Shown in pieces: positions 1 to 8,498 of a stretch of DNA of 64,000 nt. The notes under the pieces were generated by a model. That model was not told where the DNA came from, did no database searches, and worked only from the letters and a program-made list of their open reading frames with translations. Location of the stretch: NCBI GenBank assembly GCA_020634515.1, contig JACKBL010000004.1, forward strand, positions 186,001-250,000, in the 5' to 3' direction. How positions within the stretch are numbered: the first letter of the stretch is position 1; every line of letters begins with the position of its first letter. The DNA comes from Ardenticatenales bacterium. Lineage in GTDB: Bacteria; Chloroflexota; Anaerolineae; Promineifilales; Promineifilaceae. A program made the position numbers and the translations under genes.

Positions 1-2
1 AA

Positions 3-1067
3 TTGCGGCTGCTGGCATCCGCCCTACACAGCCTGCGCGTCCATCTAAACCTCCCCCTCCTCATCGGCGTCATGCTGCTGGTCGTCATCCTGCACGAAGC
101 CGCGCATGGCCTGTTTTTCTGGCTCTTCACCCGCGAACGCCCCACCTTTGGCGTGGGGCTGCTCTACGCCTACGCCGCCGCCCCCGGCTGGTATCTGCCG
201 CGCAACCAGTTCATCATCATCGGCCTGGCCCCGCTGGTTCTCCTCTCCGCCATCGGCCTGATTGGCCTGCCCTGGCTGCCCTTCCCTTGGGTTCCCCCCC
301 TCCTCGTCGGCCTGATCATCAACGCCGCCGGCGCGGCGGGCGACCTCTACGTGGTGGCCCGCCTGCTGCGCCAGCCCCGCGCCGCCCTCGTGCGTGACGA
401 AGGGGCCACGATGGTCCTGTTCACACCCGTGGCGGACGTTCTGCCCGATTTGCGCCGACGCTGGTGGGCATTGGCGGCGGGGTTCGGCATGGCCGAAGCG
501 CAAGCGAAGGCGCTGTTCGCCGACCTGTGTGCCCATTACGCCCCCCGCCCCTACCACAATCTGACGCACATCCACCATCTGCTGCAACTGGCGGACGAGT
601 ATGACACGGATATGCCGGCATTCCACCTGGCTATCTGGTATCACGACGTCATCTACGACCCGCGCGCGGGCGATAACGAGGCTCTTAGCGCGGACTATGC
701 GCAAAACAATCTGGCGGGACTGGTCCCCCACCTCATTCTGGACCACGCCGCCGCCCTCATCCGCGCCACCACGCACCGCGCCATCCCCGACGATCCCGCC
801 GCCCGGCTGCTGCTGGACCTGGACCTGAGCATCCTGGCGACAAGCGCGGACGTGTACACACGTTATCAGGAGGCGATTCGTCGGGAATATGCCGGCATCC
901 CCGACAACCTTTACCACCTGGGACGACAACAAGTGCTGGCAGCATTCCTGGCGCGCCCGCGCATCTTCCTCACGGAAGCGCTGGCCCACCTGGAACCCCC
1001 CGCCCGCCGCAACCTCCACGCCGAATTAACCGCCTCGCGTCCTGCACCCCACGAGGGACGGGTATAA
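3..1067 (+). CDS. DUF3267-type zincin fused to HD-superfamily phosphohydrolase (5' truncated by window edge)
   Basis: The frame is open from the window edge, so the true start probably lies upstream. The first ~125 residues are hydrophobic with about four membrane segments and a zinc-protease-like HEAAHG motif near residue 32, as in DUF3267 putative membrane metallopeptidases. From about residue 150 the protein matches the predicted metal-dependent HD phosphohydrolases (COG4339 type): YHNLTHIHHL, then WYHDVIYD, then a DLDLSIL segment and a C-terminal EYAGIP...YHLGR region. The fusion would tether a soluble HD hydrolase to the membrane. The substrate cannot be told from sequence. The next gene, a sensor kinase on the same strand, begins 74 bases later. 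Domain assignments are by recognition; the pairing on one chain is seen directly. Confidence 0.75.
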   Translation: MRLLASALHSLRVHLNLPLLIGVMLLVVILHEAAHGLFFWLFTRERPTFGVGLLYAYAAAPGWYLPRNQFIIIGLAPLVLLSAIGLIGLPWLPFPWVPPLLVGLIINAAGAAGDLYVVARLLRQPRAALVRDEGATMVLFTPVADVLPDLRRRWWALAAGFGMAEAQAKALFADLCAHYAPRPYHNLTHIHHLLQLADEYDTDMPAFHLAIWYHDVIYDPRAGDNEALSADYAQNNLAGLVPHLILDHAAALIRATTHRAIPDDPAARLLLDLDLSILATSADVYTRYQEAIRREYAGIPDNLYHLGRQQVLAAFLARPRIFLTEALAHLEPPARRNLHAELTASRPAPHEGRV

Positions 1068-1141
1068 CCCGGTTTTCCGATTGGTTCATTCGTGGGGAGC
1101 CGCGTCAGACCCGGCGGGTCGCTTGCTCCAGGCATCTGACT

Positions 1142-2848
1142 ATGCGAAACACGTTCAAATCACGAACCGCTCCCCCCACCTATGACGTCAACCTGCGCGC
1201 CCCGTTCGTGCGGCGGCTGCTGTGGGGCGCGGGCGTGGGCGCGACCATCTACCTGCTGGCGGGCTTCTTCCTCTTCCCGACGGACAGGCTGTATCCGTGG
1301 TTAGGGCTGCTGACGTGGGCCGTTTGCCTCGGCTGCGCCTGGCTGCTGCGCCGCGGCAACGTGGAAGCGGCGGCGCGGTGGCTGCTGGCGGGCTTGTTTT
1401 GGCCGCTGGCGGCTGCCAGCCAGCAGTACGGCGTGGGCAGCCCGAGTAATGCGCTGTTCGTGGGCGGCATCATTATCAGCGGGCTGGTGATCGGCGGCTG
1501 GTTCCTCCGCTTTTGGACGGCGGCCTGCGGTGGCTGGCTGCTGCTGGCGACGCTGGGGCAAGGGATGGGCATGTGGGGGCCGCCGGCCAGCCGGGAATGG
1601 TTGGCGGGATGGGTTCTGTTTTGGTGGGTGGTTTTTGCCGGCACGGCCTGGCTCGTGTGGCTATATGCCGGCAATCTGGAACACACCGCCCGCGTCTCAC
1701 AAGGACAAACCGCCGCCCTCGCCCACACCCTCGCCGCCCTCACGCACACCGACAACCTGGACACCTTCCTGGGGCAGGCGCTGCAAGCCATCGCCGCCCA
1801 ACTCCAGGCGGACACCGTCACCCTCTGGTTCCACGATCCGGCGCAAGACGTCCTCGCCCTGCGCATCGCCTACATCAAAGGCGAGATCACCCCCCAGGCG
1901 CAAATTCAACCGCAGCCGCCGCCCCCCACCCCCGTGGCGGAGATTCCCTTGTGGGCGGAGCTGCAAGCCACCCGCCGCCCCATTCTCGTGGACGACGTCT
2001 CCAACGATCCGCGCCTGAAATACCGCGCCCGCATCATCGCCGACGGCATCCGCGGCATCCTCATCGTCCCGCTGCTGCTGGGCGCGGAAGTCGTGGGGCA
2101 CTATAGCGTAAACAGCCAGACCACGCGCCATTATTCCGCCGCCGAACTGGACCTGGCGCAGGCGCTGGCGCAGCAAATCACGCTGGCGCTGCAGTTGACG
2201 CGGCTGGCGGAGCAGGCGGAAGCAGCGGCGGTGGCGGCAGCGGTGCTGGAGGAGCGCAACCGCCTGGCGCGGGACATTCACGACACGTTGGCGCAGGGCT
2301 TCACGGGCATCGTCATCCAGTTAGAGGCCGCCGAAGACAGTCTAACCGTGGAACCCGCCGCCGTACTCGCGCACCTGGAGCGGGCGCGGCAGTTGGCGCG
2401 GGATAGTCTGGCGGAAGCGCGTCGTTCGGTGCGCGCCTTGCGTCCGCGGGCGTTGCAGGAGGCGACGCTGCCGCAGGCGCTGCGGCGGATGTTGGAGGAC
2501 CTGGATACACGGCAGCCCCGGCTGCGTCTGCATCAACAGGGGGAAACACGCCAAATGCCGGCACGCGCGGCGGACAATCTCCTACGCATCGGCCAGGAAG
2601 CCGTCACCAATGCGCTCAAACACGCCCAGGCGGAACACATCGATCTGCACCTTACCTTCGACGCGAACGCGGTGCGGCTGACGGTGCGCGACGATGGACG
2701 CGGCTTCGACCCGGAGCAAATGCCCGCGGGGTATGGGCTGGCGGGGATGCGCGAGCGCATGGCGGAATTGGGCGGCACACTGACGGTGACAAGCGCGCCG
2801 GGAAAAGGGACGGAAGTGGAAGCAGAGGTGGTAATAATCAATGGGTGA
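1142..2848 (+). CDS. Membrane sensor histidine kinase, NarL/DesK type (HisKA_3), with GAF domain
   Basis: 568 residues. Residues ~25-175 hold five or six hydrophobic membrane segments. A GAF-like domain follows (~195-350), with NDPRLKYRARI and YSVNSQTTRHYS typical of GAF sensors. The dimerisation/phosphoacceptor helix reads ERNRLARDIHDTLAQGF with His380, the HisKA_3 signature, and the HATPase_c domain shows EAVTNALKHA, DDGRGFDP and GLAGMRERM. It autophosphorylates and passes phosphate to the response regulator that begins 99 bases downstream on the same strand. The signal sensed is unknown; the GAF domain suggests a small ligand or redox cue. The start is the first ATG in frame; no strong Shine-Dalgarno is visible. 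Confidence 0.9.
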   Translation: MRNTFKSRTAPPTYDVNLRAPFVRRLLWGAGVGATIYLLAGFFLFPTDRLYPWLGLLTWAVCLGCAWLLRRGNVEAAARWLLAGLFWPLAAASQQYGVGSPSNALFVGGIIISGLVIGGWFLRFWTAACGGWLLLATLGQGMGMWGPPASREWLAGWVLFWWVVFAGTAWLVWLYAGNLEHTARVSQGQTAALAHTLAALTHTDNLDTFLGQALQAIAAQLQADTVTLWFHDPAQDVLALRIAYIKGEITPQAQIQPQPPPPTPVAEIPLWAELQATRRPILVDDVSNDPRLKYRARIIADGIRGILIVPLLLGAEVVGHYSVNSQTTRHYSAAELDLAQALAQQITLALQLTRLAEQAEAAAVAAAVLEERNRLARDIHDTLAQGFTGIVIQLEAAEDSLTVEPAAVLAHLERARQLARDSLAEARRSVRALRPRALQEATLPQALRRMLEDLDTRQPRLRLHQQGETRQMPARAADNLLRIGQEAVTNALKHAQAEHIDLHLTFDANAVRLTVRDDGRGFDPEQMPAGYGLAGMRERMAELGGTLTVTSAPGKGTEVEAEVVIING

Positions 2849-2947
2849 ATGGGTGAACTGTTGGATGGCCAATGAGGGTGAGACCCCGTTGCTGAAAAAT
2901 CCGCGTCCATCCGCGCTCCTCCGCGTCCCCCCAAATATGGAGAGCAG

Positions 2948-3571
2948 ATGGAACAGATTCGTGTTTTGATCGCGGATGATCATCCGGTGGTGCGGGAGGG
3001 GCTGGCGGCAATGCTCAGTCGGCGCGCGGATATGCTGGTGGTGGGCGAAGCGGCGGACGGGGCGGCAGCGGTGACCTTGTTCCGCCAGACACGCCCCGAC
3101 GTAACGCTAATGGATTTGCGCATGCCGGTGATGGGCGGGGTGGCGGCGATGGAGGCCATCCACGCCGAGTTTCCCGAGGCCCGTTTTATCATCCTGACGA
3201 CGTTTGATGGGGATGAGGATGTTTTTCGTGGTTTGCGGGCGGGGGCCAGGGCGTATTTATTGAAGGACACGCCGCGGGCGGAACTGCTGGCGGCGATTCG
3301 GGCGGTGCATGGGGGCCAGAAGCATATCCCGCCTGCCGTGGCCGCGCGTCTGGCGGAGCATTTGACGATGCCGGCATTAACCGAACGAGAAAGAGACGTG
3401 CTGGTGTTAATCGCTGCCGGCAAAAGCAACCGCGAAATCGGCCTGACCCTGCACATCACCGAAGGAACCGTCAAGGCACACGTCAACAACCTGCTGGGTA
3501 AACTCGGCGTGAGCGACCGCACCCAGGCCGTCACCACCGCCCTCCGCCGCGGCCTCATCCGCTTGGAATAA
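2948..3571 (+). CDS. Response regulator, NarL/FixJ family
   Basis: 207 residues. An N-terminal receiver domain carries the acidic pair in LIADDHP, the phosphoacceptor Asp56 in TLMDLRMP, the conserved Thr in ILTTFD and the Lys in YLLKD. The C-terminal LuxR/GerE helix-turn-helix (~140-207) has LTERERDVLVLIAAGKSNREI and GTVKAHVNNLLGKLGV. It is the cognate partner of the kinase just upstream: same strand, 99-base gap, with no other regulator between. AGAGCAG just ahead of the ATG is a modest ribosome site. It should bind DNA as a dimer after phosphorylation; its targets are not evident here. Confidence 0.92.
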   Translation: MEQIRVLIADDHPVVREGLAAMLSRRADMLVVGEAADGAAAVTLFRQTRPDVTLMDLRMPVMGGVAAMEAIHAEFPEARFIILTTFDGDEDVFRGLRAGARAYLLKDTPRAELLAAIRAVHGGQKHIPPAVAARLAEHLTMPALTERERDVLVLIAAGKSNREIGLTLHITEGTVKAHVNNLLGKLGVSDRTQAVTTALRRGLIRLE

Positions 3572-3748
3572 AGACGAAAGATGCAATTCGTAACTCGCCC
3601 CCCACCTATAACGAAAGTTATAGAAACAATTGCTCCCTTTGGCTAAAAGCAAAACCGGTGTCGCCGCTTATACTGATGGCATATCCATTCGACCAGAGCG
3701 CGGCGCGTGCCGGCGATGCTCCGCGCCCAAGACAAGGAAGCAGTAACC

Positions 3749-3979
3749 ATGAACGAGCAGAAGCGGCCAACACGCAACGTTGGCAAGGAAATGACCTGGG
3801 GCATCCTCGGCGGCGCGCTGGTGGCCTTGATCATCAGCCAGCTTACGGGAAACCAGGCTATTTGGGCGTGGGGCATTCCGGTGGGGTTAAGTATTGGCTT
3901 CGGCATCGGCTCCCTGCGCGAATATCGGCGGCAGCAGCAGTCGCCCAAAGGGGCCACCCGTAGTCAAGATTGGAAATGA
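3749..3979 (+). CDS. Small two-helix membrane protein, function unknown
   Basis: 76 residues. AAGGAAG lies eight bases before the ATG, which decides this start. The polar head is followed by two hydrophobic stretches (about residues 17-30 and 35-52) separated by a short NQAIWAW turn, then a basic C-terminal tail. I do not recognise the family; the layout suits a small inner-membrane protein. It follows the two-component pair by 177 bases on the same strand but shows no proof of co-transcription. An overlapping frame from 3658 is longer but has no ribosome site and was not used. Confidence 0.6.
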   Translation: MNEQKRPTRNVGKEMTWGILGGALVALIISQLTGNQAIWAWGIPVGLSIGFGIGSLREYRRQQQSPKGATRSQDWK

Positions 3980-4080
3980 CGGATGCACCCCAGGTATTTC
4001 TTTCCGACATCCTCCTCTTCTCCCTGGCCGCCGCCCCCTTCTTCCGCGGGGAATAGGGGAGCGGCTGGCTCCATGCTGTT

Positions 4081-4764
4081 CTACCAGACGCCGGGCAGCA
4101 GGCGAGAGCGCACGCGCCGGGCGTAGGCGGCGTAGCCGTCCAGTTCCACTTGCAGCGCCTGGTCCTCCAGTTGGGTGCGTATGACGAGACCGATGAGGGT
4201 GAATAATGCCGGCAGCAGCCCCCACAACGCGCTCAAAGCAAACGGCGTGGCCACGGTGAAGAGAAGCATCCCCGCGTATCCTGGATGGCGCACGTAACGG
4301 TAAGGCCCCGTGGAAACCACCACATGCCCCCGCTCCGCCTGGATGCGCACCATGCCAGAAAAGAAACGGTTGGCAGCCATGGCCCACACCGTGAGAGCAA
4401 ACCCCAACGCCACCAGCACGAAACCGGCGACGACAATGGGCAGCGACAGCGGCGGCGACCAGCCAAAGCGATGGTCCAACCCCACGACCAGCCATTGGGC
4501 AAAGGGACCAAAGAACCCCACGAGAGGCGCCAGCGCCTTATCCCACGCCTTCACCCCTTCTCCTGGCCTTCCCCGCTCCGCAATCAGATCAGGGCTTTTG
4601 CGCAGCAGAATGTAGGCGTTGATGAGCGTGCCCAGCAGATAGAGCGCCACGTAGGCCCAACCCGCCGCCCAGTCCCACTGCCCCCCCACGCCAAATAGCA
4701 GCAGGCAAAACAGAAGGATGAGGACCACAACCTGGATGATGCGTCTACGAATGGCGGCTTGCAT
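4081..4764 (-). CDS. Isoprenylcysteine carboxyl methyltransferase-like membrane methyltransferase
   Basis: 227 residues with about five membrane helices. The C-terminal signature of the ICMT/PEMT group is present: GPYRYVRHPGYAG, then a long hydrophobic segment, then RTQLEDQALQVELDGYAAYA, where the acidic residues and the second RRVRSRLLPG arginines contribute to SAM binding in family members. It probably methylates a lipid-linked or small hydrophobic acceptor at the membrane; the acceptor is unknown. GGGAGG lies about six bases before the ATG. It is separated from the next upstream minus-strand gene by 220 bases holding two hairpin elements. Confidence 0.8.
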   Translation of the reverse strand: MQAAIRRRIIQVVVLILLFCLLLFGVGGQWDWAAGWAYVALYLLGTLINAYILLRKSPDLIAERGRPGEGVKAWDKALAPLVGFFGPFAQWLVVGLDHRFGWSPPLSLPIVVAGFVLVALGFALTVWAMAANRFFSGMVRIQAERGHVVVSTGPYRYVRHPGYAGMLLFTVATPFALSALWGLLPALFTLIGLVIRTQLEDQALQVELDGYAAYARRVRSRLLPGVW

Positions 4765-4831
4765 AGTAACCTCCCGGCATGAGACACTCCCACCTCGCGT
4801 TCATCATAGACGTAGTGTAGCGCAAACAGCA

Positions 4832-4866
4832 GGCGGCGCGCTATTGATAAACAACAGCGCGCCGCC
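4832..4866. repeat. GC-rich perfect hairpin, 11-bp stem
   Basis: Arms GGCGGCGCGCT (4832-4842) and AGCGCGCCGCC (4856-4866) pair perfectly around a 13-base AT-rich loop. No T-run follows on either strand, so it is not a standard intrinsic terminator. It sits between two minus-strand genes and could be a transcription pause, an mRNA-stabilising hairpin or a protein site. Confidence 0.6.
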
Positions 4867-4911
4867 GGAAGAAAGTCATGGGTGATGCGTGAGCAAGACG
4901 GCGGGTTGATG

Positions 4912-4974
4912 AGACTACAAAAGTCTTGAACCAGACGGGTTCATGAACATTCGCGCTGGAGACTTTTGTAGTCT
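4912..4974. repeat. Nested inverted repeat with AGACTACAAAAGTCT arms
   Basis: Fifteen-base arms AGACTACAAAAGTCT (4912-4926) and AGACTTTTGTAGTCT (4960-4974) are exact reverse complements. Inside them GAACC and GGTTC form a second stem. The element begins 10 bases past the stop of the minus-strand YHYH gene, so it would form at that transcript's 3' end. It resembles in design, though not in sequence, the AGATTGG elements elsewhere in the window. Confidence 0.75.
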
Positions 4975-4984
4975 GGGGCGGGTG

Positions 4985-6127
4985 TTAGGGTGGACCGGGC
5001 GGGCCGGGGAGTTCGGCGACGCCGTGGTAACAGCCGAGGAAGTAGGGGAAGGTGTCGGTGGCGTAGTAGCGGTAGTCGCCGTCAGGTCCCACCATGCCGT
5101 TGCATTGGTCCAGGTCTCCCGCGCCTTCAATATATTGATGCTGCACCCAGGCGTTGGTCGCGCCGGGATTGACCAGCACCCAACTGCTCTGCACCTCCGT
5201 TACCTCGTTGCAGTCGGGGTCGGCGCAGATGAAGGGGGCCATGATGGGGTAACCGTCGAAGGCGTAGCCGAGGATGAGCGAGGTGTTGCCTTCTATGTCC
5301 GTGAAGAGGCATTCGGGGCGGGCGTGGAAGTGGTAGTTGCCGAATTGCGCCGTGTGCCCCAGGCAGTAGTCGAGGATGCCATCCAGGAAGGGGTCGCCAT
5401 AGGTGGGCGGGGCTTCGTTGGGGCCGAAGATGGGCAGGCCATTGACGGCAATAGCCACGGGACCGAGCAGGGGGATGTTCGATGGCTGGGCGGCTTCCTG
5501 CGGGTTGAGGGGAATCATCCAGGTGTAATCTTGCTCCTGTAGCTGGTTGGGCGTGATGGGCACGAATTCAAAGTTGGGGATGCCGTTGGATTCGGCAATG
5601 ATGTGGTCGTTGTCGCAGTAGACGTTGAGGACGGGATCGGGATAGGGGGGCTGCTGCTGGTACTCGGAAACGTCGATGAAGGTGTCCGTGGGGCAGTTGG
5701 GATCGGGGGTGGGGGTGGGCGTGCCGCCGCCACCTTCCCAGGTGGCCTGCCATTGGCCGGTGGTTGCGCCCGTGCAGGCGTTGTAGACCACGCCAGTGAC
5801 GGAAGCGCCGTTGCTGATGCCCACGTAGATGGGGTCGCAGCCGCTGCCATAGCGCAGGATCAGGCGGTTGCTGTTCAAATTCATATAGCTGTTTCCGGTG
5901 GCTCCGTATGCGTCCGTGAACACGCCGGACAGGTTGGGATAGGCGATGTTTGTAAAGTCAATAGACCAGGTATTGCTGGTTGCCTGTCCGTTCATCCAGA
6001 CGGTGCCGTTGAGGGTGGCAAGTTGCTGGACATCCAGGGGGGCGGCGGCGCTGCTGTGGGCCATCATGAGCCAGAATAGTGCGCCCAGGGTGAAGACGGC
6101 GATGCCGGCACTAAGTTTCTTCAACAT
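4985..6127 (-). CDS. Secreted YHYH-domain protein
   Basis: 380 residues. A signal peptide (basic MLKKL, hydrophobic core, AHSSAAA cleavage region) precedes a ~110-residue beta-rich domain with paired cysteines, a short Pro/Thr linker (TPTPTPDP), and a C-terminal YHYH domain marked by GNYHFHARPECLF and LGYAFDGYPI, with several conserved cysteines. YHYH proteins are extracellular and of uncertain function. AAGGAG lies seven bases ahead of the chosen ATG; the longer frame upstream runs through a tandem repeat and was not used. The upstream neighbour on the same strand is another secreted protein, about 84 bases away, so the two may be co-expressed. Confidence 0.82.
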   Translation of the reverse strand: MLKKLSAGIAVFTLGALFWLMMAHSSAAAPLDVQQLATLNGTVWMNGQATSNTWSIDFTNIAYPNLSGVFTDAYGATGNSYMNLNSNRLILRYGSGCDPIYVGISNGASVTGVVYNACTGATTGQWQATWEGGGGTPTPTPDPNCPTDTFIDVSEYQQQPPYPDPVLNVYCDNDHIIAESNGIPNFEFVPITPNQLQEQDYTWMIPLNPQEAAQPSNIPLLGPVAIAVNGLPIFGPNEAPPTYGDPFLDGILDYCLGHTAQFGNYHFHARPECLFTDIEGNTSLILGYAFDGYPIMAPFICADPDCNEVTEVQSSWVLVNPGATNAWVQHQYIEGAGDLDQCNGMVGPDGDYRYYATDTFPYFLGCYHGVAELPGPPGPP

Positions 6128-6141
6128 TTCGTACTCCTTGT

Positions 6142-6214
6142 GAGTGGTGAGTGGCGAGTGGCGAGTGGCGAGTGGCGAGTGGCGAGTCACTATCAACTGT
6201 CAACTGTCAACTAC
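6142..6214. repeat. Short tandem repeats GAGTGGC and CAACTGT
   Basis: About six copies of a seven-base GAGTGGC unit run from 6142 to ~6186, followed by three TCAACTG units (6193-6212). The tract lies between two minus-strand genes and overlaps the last codons of the right-hand gene by a few bases. Related CAACTG/CAACCG and CACTCGCC tracts occur at ~10090-10162, ~24285-24305, ~35600-35655 and ~37370-37405. Confidence 0.8.
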
Positions 6215-7038
6215 TCATGCGTCTTCCCTCCCGTGATAATGAAGCGGGCGTTGCTCGTGAAGGTGCGCAGGATGGTTTTGGCCCGCGCTTCGGCATCCGT
6301 GGTGGCGAAGTCCACGCCATCAAACAGCGTTCCCAGGTCCCGCTCAATGGTCACTTGCAGCGCGTCTCGACTGATGGCCGCGTAGATGGGCTGGTCCGGC
6401 GCATCCGCCAGGTAAAGGTCGCTCATGCCGCCCCAGGCCAGGTTTGTTTCGATGACGAAGGGAACGGCTTCGTCGTCGCCGAGTTGGTATGTGCCTTGCA
6501 GATAGAGCGTGGTGCCGATGGCGTCGGATGCCGGCAGATTGACAGCATCCGGTGTAGCCCGCGCCAGCAAGTAATGCCCCTGGCAATAGGTGGCGTAGGA
6601 AACGGAAACCTGCCCCAGGTCCACGGAGGCGGGTTCCGCCAGGGACTCCACGCGGGAGACGGCGACCGCCGCAGGGTTGGGGCCTTGTGAATGCCCCGCC
6701 AGGGCCACGCCGGGGTTGATCGCCCCCAGAATCTGCTCCAGGAGTGAGGGGGTATCCTGCCGGGCGCATTCCACCAGTTCCGTGCTGTAGGAGGCGAGGT
6801 AGCCTTCTTCCACGGTCACCAGGTAGCCGAGATCGTTTGTGACCTGCCAGCCGGGTCCCGGTGTGTCCACGGCGCGTCCCCATGCCCAGGTTGCCTGGTA
6901 GTGGATGTCGCCGCTGATGGCGCGGGCGGGGGCGATGTTGGCAAACAGGACGGCGAAGAGCGCGAACAGAAAAGTGGCGACGGTGATCCTGCGGCGACGG
7001 CGTTTTCGTTGGGGGGGGTGTGGCAATCGTTGTCTCAT
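6211..7038 (-). CDS. Secreted protein of unknown function
   Basis: 275 residues from the ATG preceded by AGGA. An in-frame ATG nine bases upstream (7047) and a TTG at 7065 are alternatives. A very basic N-terminus (KRRRRR) precedes a hydrophobic core and an APARA cleavage site near residue 40. The mature part is rich in Ala, Asp and Thr with few cysteines and predicted beta structure. It contains WAWGRAVDTPGPGW and ATWAWGR-type segments I cannot assign to a family. It lies just upstream of the YHYH secreted protein on the same strand, so a shared cell-surface role is possible but unproven. Confidence 0.7.
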   Translation of the reverse strand: MRQRLPHPPQRKRRRRRITVATFLFALFAVLFANIAPARAISGDIHYQATWAWGRAVDTPGPGWQVTNDLGYLVTVEEGYLASYSTELVECARQDTPSLLEQILGAINPGVALAGHSQGPNPAAVAVSRVESLAEPASVDLGQVSVSYATYCQGHYLLARATPDAVNLPASDAIGTTLYLQGTYQLGDDEAVPFVIETNLAWGGMSDLYLADAPDQPIYAAISRDALQVTIERDLGTLFDGVDFATTDAEARAKTILRTFTSNARFIITGGKTHE

Positions 7039-7292
7039 GGGGGTCATTCCTACTATCCACGTCAAGAAAATTGGACCGACTACTTCTGGAGAAGAATGTA
7101 GACATGGTACATCTCCCAGGTTTAGATTGCGTTTAGAACTGCTTGAGATTTGTTTCAGTTTTACGGAGACGCCGTGAGCCGCGTCTTGCTTCAGACGAAC
7201 ATGACATCACAGATTTCGCGGATTGTGCAGATTTTGGGTAACGGCTAAGCCAGGTTGGACCAATTTTCTCTCATACGTGCATGGACAATACT

Positions 7293-7321
7293 TTGACAAT
7301 AGCTGGGCAATGTGTTATGCT
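7293..7321 (+). promoter_or_regulatory. Sigma-70-type promoter for the ABC transporter genes
   Basis: TTGACA at 7293-7298 and TATGCT at 7316-7321 are separated by exactly 17 bases. The transcript would start near 7328 and carry a ~170-base leader that includes the CTTCCCGGAAGC inverted repeat. The remaining 7039-7292 stretch holds isolated TTGGACCAATTT half-elements and no gene. Confidence 0.65.
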
Positions 7322-7389
7322 TTGCCATGGTTGTCCACGAAAGGGGCAACCGCTAAGCAAAACTGGAGGTATCTATTCAGCCTAGAGAT

Positions 7390-7465
7390 CTTCCCGGAAG
7401 CTCGCTGTCCAGCCCAAAACGCCTCATCATGCCGATCATCTGGCATCAGGACAGCTTCCGGGAAG
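7390..7465 (+). repeat. CTTCCCGGAAGC-type leader inverted repeat, copy 1
   Basis: Arms CTTCCCGGAAGCT (7390-7402) and AGCTTCCGGGAAG (7453-7465) are reverse complements; GCTGTCC and GGACAGC extend the stem inwards. The 3' arm ends 33 bases before the start codon of the ABC ATPase. It is one of five copies in the window. Confidence 0.8.
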
Positions 7466-7498
7466 GTGGTCGTGAATAGGACCAACTGGAGTACACCT

Positions 7499-8461
7499 AT
7501 GTCGAATCGTGAAATTATTGTTGCCAATCTGGTCAAGCGGTATCCGGGGGACGTGGTCGCGGTTGATGACGTTTCCTTCCGCGTTCGTTCTGGCGAGGTG
7601 TTTGGCTTTTTGGGGCCGAATGGCGCCGGCAAAAGCACAACCATTAAAATTCTGACGACGCTGGCTTTGCCTAGTGCCGGCATTGCCACCATCGGCGGCT
7701 ACAACGTGGTCAACGAAGCGGAACAAGTACGCCGGATCGCCGGCGTCGCCCTGCAAGACATCAGCATTGACCCCATGATGAAGTCCATGGAACTGCTCAC
7801 CCTGCAAGGGCAGCTCTTTGGCGCCAATCGCAAACAGGCCACCATGCGCGCGCAACAACTGCTAGAACTGGTGAAACTAACGGACGCCCGCGACCGGCGC
7901 GTGGGCACATACAGCGGCGGGATGCGCCGCCGCCTGGACCTGGCGCTGGCCCTGGTCCACAAACCGGAAATCCTCTTCCTGGATGAACCAACCACCGGCC
8001 TGGACCCCGCCAGCCGCCGCGACGTGTGGGAAGAGGTGCGCCGCCTCAATCGGGATTTTGGCATGACCATCTTCCTCACCACACAATACCTGGAGGAAGC
8101 GGACCAACTGGCGGACACGGTGGCGATCATTGACAAGGGCAAAATTGCCGTGGAAGGCTCTCCCGCGCGCCTGAAGGCCGCCGTGGGAACGGAATCCATC
8201 AATCTGGCCTTCGACAATCGGGAGGTGGCGAACCAGGCGCGCGCGGAACTGAGCGATATGGCGCAAAACATCCAGACGGACCGCGACACGCTGCGCCTGT
8301 ACATGAGCCACGCCGCCGAAACCATCCCCGCCGTCGTCAGCCGCCTGCAACAGGCCCGGCTCAACCCCATCTCGCTCACCCTGACGCAGCCCACGCTTGA
8401 TGACGTGTTCTTGCAAGTCACGGGGCAGCGGCTAGAGACCACGCAGGCAGCGGCGCAATAA
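7499..8461 (+). CDS. ABC transporter ATP-binding protein, DrrA/CcmA-type exporter
   Basis: 320 residues. Walker A GPNGAGKSTT, ABC signature YSGGMRRRLDLALAL, Walker B ILFLDEPTTGLDP and the switch region all appear in order. A C-terminal DUF4162-like extension (~235-320) ends in LTQPTLDDVFLQVTG, typical of drug/antibiotic exporters of the DrrA group. GGAG lies eight bases ahead of the ATG. It powers the permease encoded 37 bases downstream. The pair probably exports a drug, lipid or natural product; no biosynthetic genes are adjacent. The leader carries a promoter and a structured repeat. Confidence 0.92.
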   Translation: MSNREIIVANLVKRYPGDVVAVDDVSFRVRSGEVFGFLGPNGAGKSTTIKILTTLALPSAGIATIGGYNVVNEAEQVRRIAGVALQDISIDPMMKSMELLTLQGQLFGANRKQATMRAQQLLELVKLTDARDRRVGTYSGGMRRRLDLALALVHKPEILFLDEPTTGLDPASRRDVWEEVRRLNRDFGMTIFLTTQYLEEADQLADTVAIIDKGKIAVEGSPARLKAAVGTESINLAFDNREVANQARAELSDMAQNIQTDRDTLRLYMSHAAETIPAVVSRLQQARLNPISLTLTQPTLDDVFLQVTGQRLETTQAAAQ

Positions 8462-8498
8462 ACCGCCGCCCATCGCCTTTCCTACGAGGTTACTGACT

